Of a stretch of DNA of 36,515 nt, positions 1 through 7,374 are shown one piece after another. Position 1 is the stretch's first letter; every line of letters begins with the position of its first letter. Both the position numbers and the translations under genes were made by a program. The stretch lies in NCBI GenBank assembly GCA_903869665.1, contig CAIPZZ010000069.1, positions 1 through 36,515 of the forward strand, in the 5' to 3' direction. The DNA comes from an uncultured Opitutia bacterium. Its GTDB lineage: Bacteria > Verrucomicrobiota > Verrucomicrobiia > Opitutales > Opitutaceae. Under the pieces are notes generated by a model. The model had not been told where the DNA came from. It did not search any database and saw nothing but the letters and a program-made list of their open reading frames with translations.

Positions 1-747
1 GCCGGCAGCGGCACCTGCCTCGGCTTCGATGTTCGCACCCAGCAGCGCGACATCAGGCGGCACGTCGGCTACATGACGCAGCGTTTCAGCTACTACGAGG
101 ACCTGAGCATCCGCGAAAACCTCGACTTCATCGCGCGCCTCTACGACGTGCCCGACCGCCGCGCCGCCGTCGCGCGCAGTCTTGACCGCCTCGGCCTCGC
201 CAAACGCAGCCGCCAGCTCGCCGGCCAACTCTCCGGCGGCTGGAAACAGCGCCTCGCACTTGCCGCCTGCCTCATCCATTCGCCGCAACTGCTGCTCCTC
301 GACGAGCCGACCGCCGGCGTGGACCCGAAGGCCCGCCGCGAATTTTGGGACGAAATCCACCAGCTCGCCGCCGACGGCCTCACCGTGCTCATCACCACGC
401 ACTACATGGACGAGGCCGAGCGCTGCCACCGCCTCGCCTACCTCGCCTATGGCCACCTGCTCGCACGCGGCACGGTCGCCGACGTCGTGGCTACCGCGAA
501 ACTCAACACCTGGACTGTCACCGGCCCCGAGTTGCCCGCGCTCGCGGCGGCGTTGCGCGGCCGCGACGGCGTCGAGCAAGTGGTGGCCTTCGGCAACACC
601 CTCCACGTGAGCGGCCGCGACGCCGCGAAGCTCGAGGCCGCCATCGCCGCCGAGCGCTCGCCCGCGCACGAGTGGGCGCGCGTGCGCTCGGGTCTGGAGG
701 ACGTTTTCATCAGCCTCATGGATGGCGCGGAGGAAAATTTCAAATGA
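1..747 (+). CDS. ABC exporter ATP-binding subunit (5' end cut by window)
   Basis: ATPase subunit of an ABC-2 type exporter that drives the permease encoded just downstream. The frame is open from base 1, so the Walker A region lies outside the window; an internal Met at base 73 is not the start. Visible parts in order: Q-loop (GYMTQRFSYYEDL, about visible residues 23-35), signature LSGGWKQR (77-84), Walker B LLLLDEPTAGVDP (about 97-109) and the H-loop in TTHYMDEAE (His about 134). The C-terminal tail after the core fold resembles the drug/YbhF-type branch. The substrate cannot be told from sequence. It is followed at 253 bp by its likely permease, with a block of repeats between them, which is unusual for two co-transcribed partners. 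Family assignment is secure; the substrate is unknown. Confidence 0.92.
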   Translation, partial: AGSGTCLGFDVRTQQRDIRRHVGYMTQRFSYYEDLSIRENLDFIARLYDVPDRRAAVARSLDRLGLAKRSRQLAGQLSGGWKQRLALAACLIHSPQLLLLDEPTAGVDPKARREFWDEIHQLAADGLTVLITTHYMDEAERCHRLAYLAYGHLLARGTVADVVATAKLNTWTVTGPELPALAAALRGRDGVEQVVAFGNTLHVSGRDAAKLEAAIAAERSPAHEWARVRSGLEDVFISLMDGAEENFK

Positions 748-768
748 GCGCGCGGCTCAAAACTCCGA

Positions 769-843
769 GGTGGAGCGCGTTGACCCCAACGCGCTGGTTT
801 GGGCCGCACGTCGGAAAGCGCGTTGCGGTCAACGCGCTCCACC
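769..843. repeat. Palindromic repeat, GGTGGAGCG family, copy A
   Basis: Two 27-nt arms, 769-795 and 817-843, are reverse complements with one mismatch. The left arm begins GGTGGAGCGCGTTGACC. The arms flank a 21-nt centre. The same arms recur at 4421-4496, and in shorter or diverged form at 9078-9134, 32192-32248 and 36223-36283. This copy lies between the ATPase and permease genes of one exporter, so transcript of both genes would carry a long hairpin here. Confidence 0.9.
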
Positions 844-1000
844 TTCCGGCGATCCGGTTGGAGCCGCGACGCCCTCGTCGCGGTCGGTGCTCGCAACGCG
901 ACGAGGGTGTCGCGTTCCCATTTTCAACCCCGATCCAGCGCGCCGGGACGTCGCGCTCCACCTTTCTCACCGATGCAGGCTGGAAGCCTGCGCTACTCCC
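844..1000. repeat. Mosaic of further dispersed repeat fragments
   Basis: After copy A come three more repeat-like blocks. About 859-921 is an imperfect palindrome built on CGCGACGCCCTCGTCGCGG and CGACGAGGGTGTCGCG. About 929-955 is a single arm reading GGTGGAGCGCGACGTCCC on the minus strand, which matches the left arm at 36223-36240. About 973-995 is a short palindrome, GCAGGCTGGAAGCCTGC. No gene is seen here; the long plus-strand open frame crossing this block results from the repeats lacking stops in that frame. Confidence 0.7.
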
Positions 1001-2134
1001 ATGAGCGCCTTCGCCTTTCACCGTCTCTGGGCCATGGTGCTGAAGGAGTTCATCCAGATGCGCCGCGACCGCGCGACCTTCGGCATGATGATCGGCATCC
1101 CGCTGCTGCAGCTCACGCTCTTCGGCTTCGCCATCAACGCCGACCCCAAGCACCTCGCCACCGCCGTGCTTGCGGCCGACCACGGGCCGTTTGCCCGCAC
1201 GCTCGTCGCCGCGATGAGCAACTCCGGCTACTTCGCCCTCACGCGCGAGGCCGCGACCGAGGCGGAGGCCGAGCGCCTGCTCCGGCTCGGCGAGGTGCAG
1301 TTCGTCATCAACATCCCCGAGGACTTCACCCGCCGGCTCCTGCGCGGGGAGCGCCCCACTCTCCTAATCGAGGCCGACGCCACCGACCCCGCCGCCACCG
1401 GCCCCGCGCTCGCCGCGCTGCGCGCGCTCGCCGACCGCGTGCTCGACCGCGACCTGACCGGACCGCTCGCCCCGCTGCGCGCCAAGGCCGGCCCGGTGGA
1501 CTTCGCCGTCCACGCGCACTACAACCCCGAAAACATCACCCAATACAACGTCGTCCCCGGCCTCATGGGCGTCGTGCTCACTCTCACCATGGTCATCATC
1601 ACCGCGCTCGCCATCACCCGCGAGCGCGAGCGCGGCACCATGGAAAACCTCCTCTCCACCCCCGTGCGCCCGGCCGAGGTGATGGTCGGAAAAATTCTGC
1701 CCTACATCATTGTCGGCTACATCCAGGTCACGCTGATCCTGCTCGCCGCGCGCTTTCTGTTCCACGTTCCCATGGTTGGCAGCCTCCCGCTGCTCTACGC
1801 CGTCGCCCTGCTCTTCATCTTCGCCAACCTCGCCGTCGGCATCACCTTCTCTACGCTGGCGAAAAACCAGCTTCAGGCCGTGCAGATGGCCACGTTCTTC
1901 TTCCTGCCCTCGATCCTGCTCACTGGCTTCATGTTCCCCTTTCGCGGGATGCCCGAGTGGGCGCAATGGCTCGGCTCCTGCCTGCCCAACACCCACTTCC
2001 TCCGCATCGTGCGCGGCATCCTGCTCAAAGGCAACGGCCTCGCCGAGATCGCCCCCGAGCTCTGGCCCATCGCCCTCTTCGTGGCGGTCGTGATGAGCAT
2101 CGCGGTGAAACGCTACCGGCAGACGCTGGACTGA
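1001..2134 (+). CDS. ABC-2 type exporter permease
   Basis: Membrane subunit of the exporter whose ATPase ends at base 747. It is 377 residues from ATG 1001 (MSAFAFHRLW). This start is chosen because homologous-looking sequence begins there and the upstream open frame is repeat DNA. Topology fits the ABC2_membrane_3 / YbhS-YbhR-type class: an N-terminal helix (about 28-45, GIPLLQLTLFGFAI), a long extracytoplasmic domain (about 46-180), then five hydrophobic segments including GVVLTLTMVIITALAI, YIIVGYIQVTLILLAA, LLYAVALLFIFANLAVG, FFFLPSILLTGFMF and a C-terminal WPIALFVAVVMSIAV. The cytoplasmic motif TRERERGTMENLLSTPV is the classic ABC-2 coupling segment. Usually such systems also have an HlyD-type membrane-fusion protein, which may lie left of the window. 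Confidence 0.92.
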   Translation: MSAFAFHRLWAMVLKEFIQMRRDRATFGMMIGIPLLQLTLFGFAINADPKHLATAVLAADHGPFARTLVAAMSNSGYFALTREAATEAEAERLLRLGEVQFVINIPEDFTRRLLRGERPTLLIEADATDPAATGPALAALRALADRVLDRDLTGPLAPLRAKAGPVDFAVHAHYNPENITQYNVVPGLMGVVLTLTMVIITALAITRERERGTMENLLSTPVRPAEVMVGKILPYIIVGYIQVTLILLAARFLFHVPMVGSLPLLYAVALLFIFANLAVGITFSTLAKNQLQAVQMATFFFLPSILLTGFMFPFRGMPEWAQWLGSCLPNTHFLRIVRGILLKGNGLAEIAPELWPIALFVAVVMSIAVKRYRQTLD

Positions 2135-2173
2135 GGTAGTTTAAGTTGTAGTGCCGCCGCCAGCCCGGCCCTT

Positions 2174-2213
2174 TGTCATCGCGAGGTGCGCGCAGCGCGC
2201 CGTGGCGATCCAG
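2174..2213. repeat. Short dispersed-type repeat fragment
   Basis: The stretch from TGTCATCGCGAGG to GGCGATCCAG forms an imperfect inverted repeat around GTGCGCGCAGCGCGCC. It lies downstream of the permease and abuts a possible minus-strand relic. It appears only once in the window, so calling it a dispersed repeat rests on its style. Confidence 0.4.
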
Positions 2214-2297
2214 CACTTCTACCAGCTCCAAACGCAGCCGGTGGCCGGTGAGGTTGTCCTTGACGGAAATCCGGTAGCGCGCTTTTGCTCTGGGCAT
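2208..2297 (-). pseudogene. Possible relic of a small minus-strand gene
   Basis: From ATG 2297 the minus strand reads MPRAKARYRISVKDNLTG, then HRLRLELVEVLD. This looks like the beginning of a real small protein with alternating charged and hydrophobic residues. After about 30 residues the frame runs into the repeat at 2174-2213 and then antisense into the permease gene. A weak purine-rich stretch (caggggtc) precedes the ATG. I do not recognise a family. It may be a truncated gene or chance coding. Confidence 0.2.
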
Positions 2298-2410
2298 GAC
2301 CCCTGACAAAAATTTCGCCCCGCCATTCTGGCAACCCCCTCTTTTCCAAAAACCTGCGCCAATCGCCCGTTTATCGGGTTTGGCCTAATAACACTGATCG
2401 CCGGAAGAAA

Positions 2411-2806
2411 ATGAAGATCGTCGCCGTCAGCTTCACTTGCCCCTGTTGCGGTTCGCCGGGCCTCAGTCAAAATGCGTATCAGCATCTTCCTCCGCCGCCA
2501 TGGAAAGAAGAATTGCACGGTTTACCGCCTTATAGCCGGAAGTATGGCGACCCATCGTATGAAGTTTGCGGCTGCTGCGGCTTCGAGTTCGGAAATGACG
2601 ATGATCCTGGCACGGCTGCGCCGACCACGTTTCGAGAATATCTCTCGGATTGGATTGCCCGTGGTTGCACTTGGTTTGATCCAAAGATGGAGAGACCGGA
2701 TTGGAATCTCCCTTCCCAGTTAGCGGCCGCTGGTATTACTGGTGCCGAAAAGAAAGGCGATCCAGCCGGCACAGACAACGACCGGGCTTCGCCCGGTCGT
2801 GTCTGA
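2411..2806 (+). CDS. Small Cys-rich (CPCC-like) protein
   Basis: A 131-residue soluble protein of unknown function. It has two knuckle-like cysteine motifs, CPCCG at about residues 10-14 and CGCCGFEFGNDDDPG at about 53-67, which suggest a metal site. The second motif followed by aromatic and acidic residues recalls the small CPCC-type Cys-rich domain proteins found beside Imm/toxin-type genes, but no partner gene is here. ATG 2411 follows GGAAGAAA closely. Base composition is lower in GC than the neighbours up to about residue 115. The last codons and the stop are inside a strong hairpin (2772-2805), so the C-terminal tail after about KGDPAG may be secondary. Function is not assigned. Confidence 0.65.
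   Translation: MKIVAVSFTCPCCGSPGLSQNAYQHLPPPPWKEELHGLPPYSRKYGDPSYEVCGCCGFEFGNDDDPGTAAPTTFREYLSDWIARGCTWFDPKMERPDWNLPSQLAAAGITGAEKKGDPAGTDNDRASPGRV
2772..2805 (+). terminator. Strong hairpin overlapping the stop of the Cys-rich gene
   Basis: The stem ACGACCGGGC (2778-2787) pairs perfectly with GCCCGGTCGT (2791-2800) around a TTC loop. It extends through CAGAC (2772-2776) with GTCTG (2801-2805) after one bulged A. The stop TGA (2804-2806) is inside the outer stem. No T-tract follows, so it is not a textbook intrinsic terminator. It could be a Rho-era transcript end, an RNA-stability element or a small repeat. Confidence 0.55.
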
Positions 2807-2954
2807 CCTCAATCGTTCAGCGCGGCGCGCCGAACCGCTGCGAGCCAAGAATGAAATGCCGACGGAATGAAAATCGCGGTGTGCTGTAAACTACCCCACC
2901 CGCGCCCGGCCGCGTTTGAGCGCCGCCATCTCCGCCCATTTGCAGATTGCCCGG

Positions 2955-2977
2955 CGACAGCGGCCCGTTAGCTGTCG
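2955..2977 (+). promoter_or_regulatory. Hairpin directly before the PQQ dehydrogenase start
   Basis: CGACAGC (2955-2961) and GCTGTCG (2971-2977) form a 7-bp stem six bases before ATG 2984. No clear Shine-Dalgarno is visible between them, so the hairpin occupies the ribosome-binding region. The rest of 2807-2983 shows no gene. Confidence 0.3.
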
Positions 2978-2983
2978 TTCCGT

Positions 2984-4411
2984 ATGCGCCTCCACCACAC
3001 CCTGCTGTTCCCCCTCCTCGCCACAGGCCTGCTCGCCCAGGCTCCCGCACCGGCCGCGCCGGGCCAGCCGCCCGCCGCCCCCGCCGCCACGCCGGCCGAG
3101 CCGCCGCCGCCCTTCGTCGCGCAGCCAGCCCTCGGCGGGCTGCGGTTCGACAATCCTATCGCCATCGTCGCCGCGCCGGGCGAGACCAACCGCCTCTTCG
3201 TCGTCGAGCGCGCCGGCCGCATCATCCTCATCCCCGACCTCGCCAAGCCCGAGCGCGTCACCTTCCTCGACATCACCGCCGAGATCGGCGACACCCAAGG
3301 CGAGCGCGGCCTGATCGCGCTCGCGTTTCACCCGGACTACCGGCGCAACCGCCAGTTCTACCTCTGGCTCACCACAACCGTGCCCGGCCAAGGCCCGGCG
3401 ATGCGGCTCGAGCGCTACACCGCCAGCGCGACCGACCCGAACAAGGCCGACCCCACCACCGGCCAGCCGCTCATCACGCAGCCCGACCGCGCCTCCAACC
3501 ACAACGGTGGCCAGGTCGCCTTCGGCCCCGACAACTACCTCTACCTCTCCATCGGCGACGAGGGTGGGGCCAACGACCAGTATCAAAACAGCCAGCTCGT
3601 GGACAAAAATTTCTTCGCCGGCCTGCTGCGGCTCGACGTGGACAAGAAGCCCGGCTCGCTCCCGCCCAACCCCCACCCCGCCGTCCACCCCGGCACTTAC
3701 ACCATCCCGCCCGACAACCCCTGGGTCGGCGCGAAAGAGTTCAATGGCCAGCCCGTGGATCCGGCGAAAGTCCGCACGGAGTTCTACGCCGTCGGCCTGC
3801 GCAACCCTTACCGATTCTCCTTCGACCCCGTGACCGGCGCGCTCTGGCTCGGCGATGTCGGGCAGGACCGCATCGAGGAGGTGGATGTCATCCGCAAGGG
3901 CGGCAACTACGGCTGGAACTACCGCGAGGCCGACCAGCCGTTCTACGCGCCGCAGCGCGGCGGACGCGGCGGCAGACGCGGTGCCACCCCTGCCGCCCCC
4001 GCCACGCCGCCCCCGCCGCCGACGCCCGCACGCACGCCGCCGCCGGGCGTGACGTTTGACGAGCCGGTGTTCACCTATTTCCACCCGCAGCCCGTCGCCC
4101 CCGCCGGCACGCTCGACATCGGCAACAGCATCACGGGCGGCATCGTCTATCGCGGCACCGCGCTGCCCGCGCTCGCCGGGCGCTATGTGTTCGGCGATTA
4201 CAACAGCGGCCGTATCTGGGCGCTCAGCCGCGTCGAGGTGGGCAAAGATGGCCGCCCCGCCGGCAAGGCCACCGCCGAGCTGCTCGCGCGCCGCCCCGGG
4301 ATCGTCTCCTTCGCACAGGACCCGCGCACGGGCGACGTGCTACTGGCCAACATCAGCAGCGGCTACATCGAGCGCCTCGCGCCCAACCCCGCCGCCGCGA
4401 CCAAACCCTGA
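2984..4411 (+). CDS. PQQ-dependent sugar (glucose/sorbosone) dehydrogenase family protein
   Basis: Secreted beta-propeller protein of the GSDH / soluble PQQ glucose dehydrogenase family, 475 residues. A signal peptide (MRLHHTLLFPLLATGLLAQA) is followed by a Pro/Ala-rich linker to about residue 45. Family hallmarks: the NHNGG block with the likely catalytic base His173, the adjoining YLYLSIGDEGGAND, then RNPYRFSFDP and LGDVGQDRIEEVDVIRKGGNYGW. Residues about 325-355 are an odd low-complexity insert, Gly/Arg-rich then Pro-rich, before VTFDEPVFTYFHP. The family normally oxidises aldose sugars or polyols with PQQ in the periplasm; the actual substrate is unknown and no PQQ synthesis genes are in the window. 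The gene stops 9 bp before repeat copy B and is convergent with mscS. Confidence 0.9.
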   Translation: MRLHHTLLFPLLATGLLAQAPAPAAPGQPPAAPAATPAEPPPPFVAQPALGGLRFDNPIAIVAAPGETNRLFVVERAGRIILIPDLAKPERVTFLDITAEIGDTQGERGLIALAFHPDYRRNRQFYLWLTTTVPGQGPAMRLERYTASATDPNKADPTTGQPLITQPDRASNHNGGQVAFGPDNYLYLSIGDEGGANDQYQNSQLVDKNFFAGLLRLDVDKKPGSLPPNPHPAVHPGTYTIPPDNPWVGAKEFNGQPVDPAKVRTEFYAVGLRNPYRFSFDPVTGALWLGDVGQDRIEEVDVIRKGGNYGWNYREADQPFYAPQRGGRGGRRGATPAAPATPPPPPTPARTPPPGVTFDEPVFTYFHPQPVAPAGTLDIGNSITGGIVYRGTALPALAGRYVFGDYNSGRIWALSRVEVGKDGRPAGKATAELLARRPGIVSFAQDPRTGDVLLANISSGYIERLAPNPAAATKP

Positions 4412-4420
4412 CGTCCGCGA

Positions 4421-4496
4421 GGTGGAGCGCGTTGACCCCAACGCGCTTTCAGCAATCCGACGCGGCCCCGGCGCGTTGGGGTCAACGCGCCCCACC
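4421..4496. repeat. Palindromic repeat, GGTGGAGCG family, copy B
   Basis: Left arm 4421-4447 is identical over 27 nt to the left arm of copy A (769-795). Right arm 4470-4496 is its reverse complement with two mismatches. It lies between the 3' ends of two convergent genes, so it could serve as a bidirectional transcript end. Confidence 0.9.
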
Positions 4497-4524
4497 TTGA
4501 TCCGCCGACGGGGGCCGTCCCTCC

Positions 4525-5856
4525 TCAGCCCTTCCGCTCGGCCAATTGCTTGGCCACCGGGCCATCGAGGTGCATGACCGAAGTCGGGAAGGCAAAAGAT
4601 AGCCCGCGCGCTGCCACGGCGCGCATGAGCGCGAGGTTCACGCGCTGCTTCGCCGCGAGATGAACGTTAAGGTCGGAGCTGCGTGTCAGGTAGGCGATCC
4701 AGATGTCGAGCGACGACGCGGCGTAGTCGCGGAAAAACACCTGCACCGTCGCCGCGTCCACCTCGGCCTCGGCGCGGATGAGCGCACGGAACTCCTCGAC
4801 GATCTGCTCCATCTGCTCCGGCGTGGTGTCATAGGTGAGACCGATGATCTGCTCGACCCGTCGCTGAGTGAAGCGGGAGAGGTTGGTCACGACCTCGCTC
4901 GCCATCAGCTTGTTCGGCACGACGAGGAGTGACTTGTCCAGTAGGCGCAGCTTGGTCGAGCGCAGGCCGATATCCTCGACCGCACCGGTATTGGCACCGA
5001 TCTTGACCGTATCGCCCAACTTGAACGGCTGGTCAATCGCGACGACGATGGAGCCGAAAAGGTTGGCGATGGTGTCCTGCGCCGCGAGGGCGAACGCCAA
5101 GCCGCCGATGCCGAGGCCGGCGAGAAACGCCTTCACGTCGGCCCCGAGGCTCTGCGCGACCATGAGCACGCCGAAGACGACGAAGATGGTGACGAGTGCC
5201 TTTTTGATCCACGGCATGAACGCCGCGATACCCATGCCCTTCTGGCCCGCGACCTCGTGCAGGTGGTCGAGCACGGTGTTGAACGCCCGCAACAGCAGCC
5301 AGAACACCACGAACGAGTAGGCCAGCGTCGAGGCGTAGCCCACTGTCGCGTCGCTCGTCTCGGAAAGCTTGAGCACCTTCAGCGCGGCAAGCGCGCCGGT
5401 GACCACGATGAGCGCGGCCACGGGTGCCTCCAGCGCGGGGAACAGCTTGTCGTCGAGCGTCGTCTCCGTCTTGGCCGCAAGCCGGCGGAGGAAGCCGAAC
5501 AGAAAAGTCGTCACCACGCGGCGCAGCAGGTAGGCGAGCACCAAAAACACCGCCGCGACGACATAGTGCGTGGCGGTGTTCCCGCTGTTTCTCACGTCGA
5601 ACAGCTCCAGCACCGAGTCCACCAGATGCTCCAAGAAATCCGGCGGGCGCGGCGCGCTTTTCGCCGGCTGGTCGGCGACTTGGCCCGCGGCCGCCGCCTG
5701 GGTGGTGAGCGCCAGCTGCGGGTCAGGCGCGGCCGGGGCGGCGTCGGGGGACGGCGCTTGGGCGGCGGGAGCCGACTGGGCGGCCTCCTGCGCGGGCAGG
5801 GCGCCCGGCCCGGCGAGCGTGACGGCAAGTGCGATGAGCTGAAACAGTTTTCTCAT
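4525..5856 (-). CDS. MscS-family small-conductance mechanosensitive channel
   Basis: A 443-residue inner-membrane channel that releases solutes on hypo-osmotic shock. Start ATG 5856 (MRKLFQLIALAVTLAGPG) gives a proper signal sequence; longer open frame upstream is not needed. After the signal comes an Ala/Pro/Gln-rich periplasmic region (about 25-75), helices near HYVVAAVFLVLAYLLRR, GYASTLAYSFVVFWLLLRAF and KKALVTIFVVFGVLMVAQSL, then the pore helix LAGLGIGGLAFALAAQDTIA. The beta domain follows with DQPFKLGDTVKIGANTGAVEDIGLRSTKLR and SLLVVPNKLMASEVVTNLS. Pore and beta-domain motifs are diagnostic. It stands alone, convergent with the dehydrogenase gene and divergent from the M20 peptidase. Confidence 0.95.
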   Translation of the reverse strand: MRKLFQLIALAVTLAGPGALPAQEAAQSAPAAQAPSPDAAPAAPDPQLALTTQAAAAGQVADQPAKSAPRPPDFLEHLVDSVLELFDVRNSGNTATHYVVAAVFLVLAYLLRRVVTTFLFGFLRRLAAKTETTLDDKLFPALEAPVAALIVVTGALAALKVLKLSETSDATVGYASTLAYSFVVFWLLLRAFNTVLDHLHEVAGQKGMGIAAFMPWIKKALVTIFVVFGVLMVAQSLGADVKAFLAGLGIGGLAFALAAQDTIANLFGSIVVAIDQPFKLGDTVKIGANTGAVEDIGLRSTKLRLLDKSLLVVPNKLMASEVVTNLSRFTQRRVEQIIGLTYDTTPEQMEQIVEEFRALIRAEAEVDAATVQVFFRDYAASSLDIWIAYLTRSSDLNVHLAAKQRVNLALMRAVAARGLSFAFPTSVMHLDGPVAKQLAERKG

Positions 5857-5932
5857 TGGGTCGCCGTATTGCCATGGGCGCACCGCCCCGTCAACCGCGC
5901 GCCTGTCGCCATCGGGTAGATCGGGAATTGAA

Positions 5933-5974
5933 GGTCGGGTTTTATTCCCGATGCATCGGGCATAAATCCCGACC
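5933..5974. repeat. 42-bp palindrome in divergent spacer
   Basis: GGTCGGGTTTTATTCCCGATG pairs with the following 21 nt with two mismatches, centred on GATGCATC. It sits between divergent mscS and the M20 peptidase. The two internal CCCGATG/CATCGGG half-sites could be an operator or a small repeat unit. No second copy is seen in the window. Confidence 0.6.
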
Positions 5975-6033
5975 GATGGGGGCAAATGTCGGTCCACCGC
6001 TCAAAGCGGGTATTCTCCGGCTTTCTTTTCCCC

Positions 6034-6116
6034 TTCCTCTTTATCTTTCCTCTCCCTCTTCCCCATTCCGAGTTGCCGGACGGAAGAAAGATTGGGATAA
6101 AGAGGAACGAGTAAGA
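6034..6116. repeat. Pyrimidine/purine arms resembling the IVP element ends
   Basis: TTCCTCTTTATC (6034-6045) is the exact reverse complement of GATAAAGAGGAA (6096-6107), with a 50-nt pyrimidine-rich centre. The right side continues as GAACGAGTAAGA (6105-6116), an identical 12-mer to 12185-12196 in the right arm of the four-helix-bundle element. Both lie just upstream of an ATG (6124 and 12214). It may be a degenerate relic of the same class. Confidence 0.35.
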
Positions 6117-6123
6117 TTTTCCC

Positions 6124-7374
6124 ATGACGCCCGCCGCCTATCTCGACGCCCACGCCCGCGACCTCGTCGCGCTGCTTCAGCGGCTCGTGCGCGTGCCGAC
6201 CGTCAACCCGCCCGGCGAAAACTACGCCGCCATCACCGCGCTACTCGTGCGCGAGCTGCGTGCCGCCGGGCTGGCGGCGCAGCGCTTTCCCATCCCCACC
6301 GCGCTGCTGAAAAAACACCTGCCCCGCGCGCAGCACGCGTTTCCCCGCTACAACGTCCTCGGCAAGCTCGCCGCGCCCGACGCGACGGCCGACACGAAAA
6401 CGCTCCACTTCAACGCCCACTACGACGTCGTCCCCGCCGCCGCCGGCTGGCGGCATGGCAGCGCGTTCAGCGGTGCGGTCGAAGGCGGCTGGATTTATGG
6501 GCGCGGCACCGCCGACATGAAGGGCTCCATCGCCGCGCTGCTGCTCGCGCTGCGCGCCCTCCGCGCCAGCGGCGCACGCCCGCGTGTCAACGTCGAGGTG
6601 TCCTTCACCGCCGACGAGGAGACCGACTCCGCGCTCGGTGCCGGCTGGCTCGTGGAGCACGCGCCCATCGCGCCCGACTACGCCGTCGTCATGGAGGGCG
6701 GCGAGGGCAACACCATCGGCTGTGGCCACAATGGCGTCGTCTGGCTTGAAGTCACCGTCCACGGCCGCGCCGCCCACGGCAGCCTGCCGCACCGCGGCGT
6801 CAACGCGCTGGAAAAAATGTCCGCGCTCGTCCTCGCGCTCGACGCGCACAAACGCGCGCTCGCCCGGCGGCGCTTCCGCTCGCCCGACGGCCGCGTGCTC
6901 ACACCCACGCTCAACGTTGGCGGCGTGTTCGCCTCCGGCCCCGGCGGCAAGATCAACACCGTGCCCGCGCTCGCCCGCTTCTCGATTGACCGCCGCGTGG
7001 TGCCCGGTGAGACGGTCGCGTCCGCCGAGCGGGAGCTGCGCGCCTTCCTCCGCACCGCCGCGAAAAAAATTCCCGGCTGCCGCATCACCATCGCCAAGGT
7101 GTCCGAAAACCACCCGTGCTACACGCCGCCGCGCGGCCCGTTCTGCGCCGCGCTGGCCGCCTGCGTGCGCCGCGTGCGCGGCGGCCGGGTGAAATTCGGC
7201 GTCTCGACCGGCTTCAACGACATGCACTTCTTCGCCGCCCAACGGAAAATCCCCACCCTCGGCCACGGCCCCGGCGGCCAGCACGAGCACGGTGCCGACG
7301 AACGCGCCAAGGTGAAGGAGCTGGTCGCCAGCGCCAAAATCTACGCGGAGCTGATGACGACGTTTAGCGGCTGA
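6124..7374 (+). CDS. M20-family metallopeptidase (ArgE/DapE-like)
   Basis: Cytoplasmic zinc-dependent amidohydrolase/peptidase of the M20 family, 416 residues, a usual length. Metal and catalytic positions are visible: NAHYDV with His99, RGTADMKG with bridging Asp131, TADEETDS with the catalytic pair Glu165/Glu166, and a C-terminal His in HGPGGQHEHGADE. A dimerisation domain lies between, with HGRAAHGSLPHRGVNALEKM. The family includes acetylornithine deacetylase, succinyl-diaminopimelate desuccinylase and carboxypeptidases; the specific substrate cannot be chosen, and no arginine or lysine genes are adjacent. ATG 6124 follows GAGGAACGAG, a weak ribosome site. The 3' end overlaps the convergent hypothetical gene by 11 bp. 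Confidence 0.9.
   Translation: MTPAAYLDAHARDLVALLQRLVRVPTVNPPGENYAAITALLVRELRAAGLAAQRFPIPTALLKKHLPRAQHAFPRYNVLGKLAAPDATADTKTLHFNAHYDVVPAAAGWRHGSAFSGAVEGGWIYGRGTADMKGSIAALLLALRALRASGARPRVNVEVSFTADEETDSALGAGWLVEHAPIAPDYAVVMEGGEGNTIGCGHNGVVWLEVTVHGRAAHGSLPHRGVNALEKMSALVLALDAHKRALARRRFRSPDGRVLTPTLNVGGVFASGPGGKINTVPALARFSIDRRVVPGETVASAERELRAFLRTAAKKIPGCRITIAKVSENHPCYTPPRGPFCAALAACVRRVRGGRVKFGVSTGFNDMHFFAAQRKIPTLGHGPGGQHEHGADERAKVKELVASAKIYAELMTTFSG

Noticed and set aside
722-1000. Long upstream extension of the ABC permease frame
   Set aside because: The open frame is repeat DNA that happens to lack stops; the permease-like sequence begins at ATG 1001.
2891-4084. Long minus-strand frame opposite the PQQ dehydrogenase gene
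   Set aside because: Shadow of a GC-rich gene: Gly/Arg/Val-rich low-complexity translation, no motifs, fully overlapped by a clear family member.
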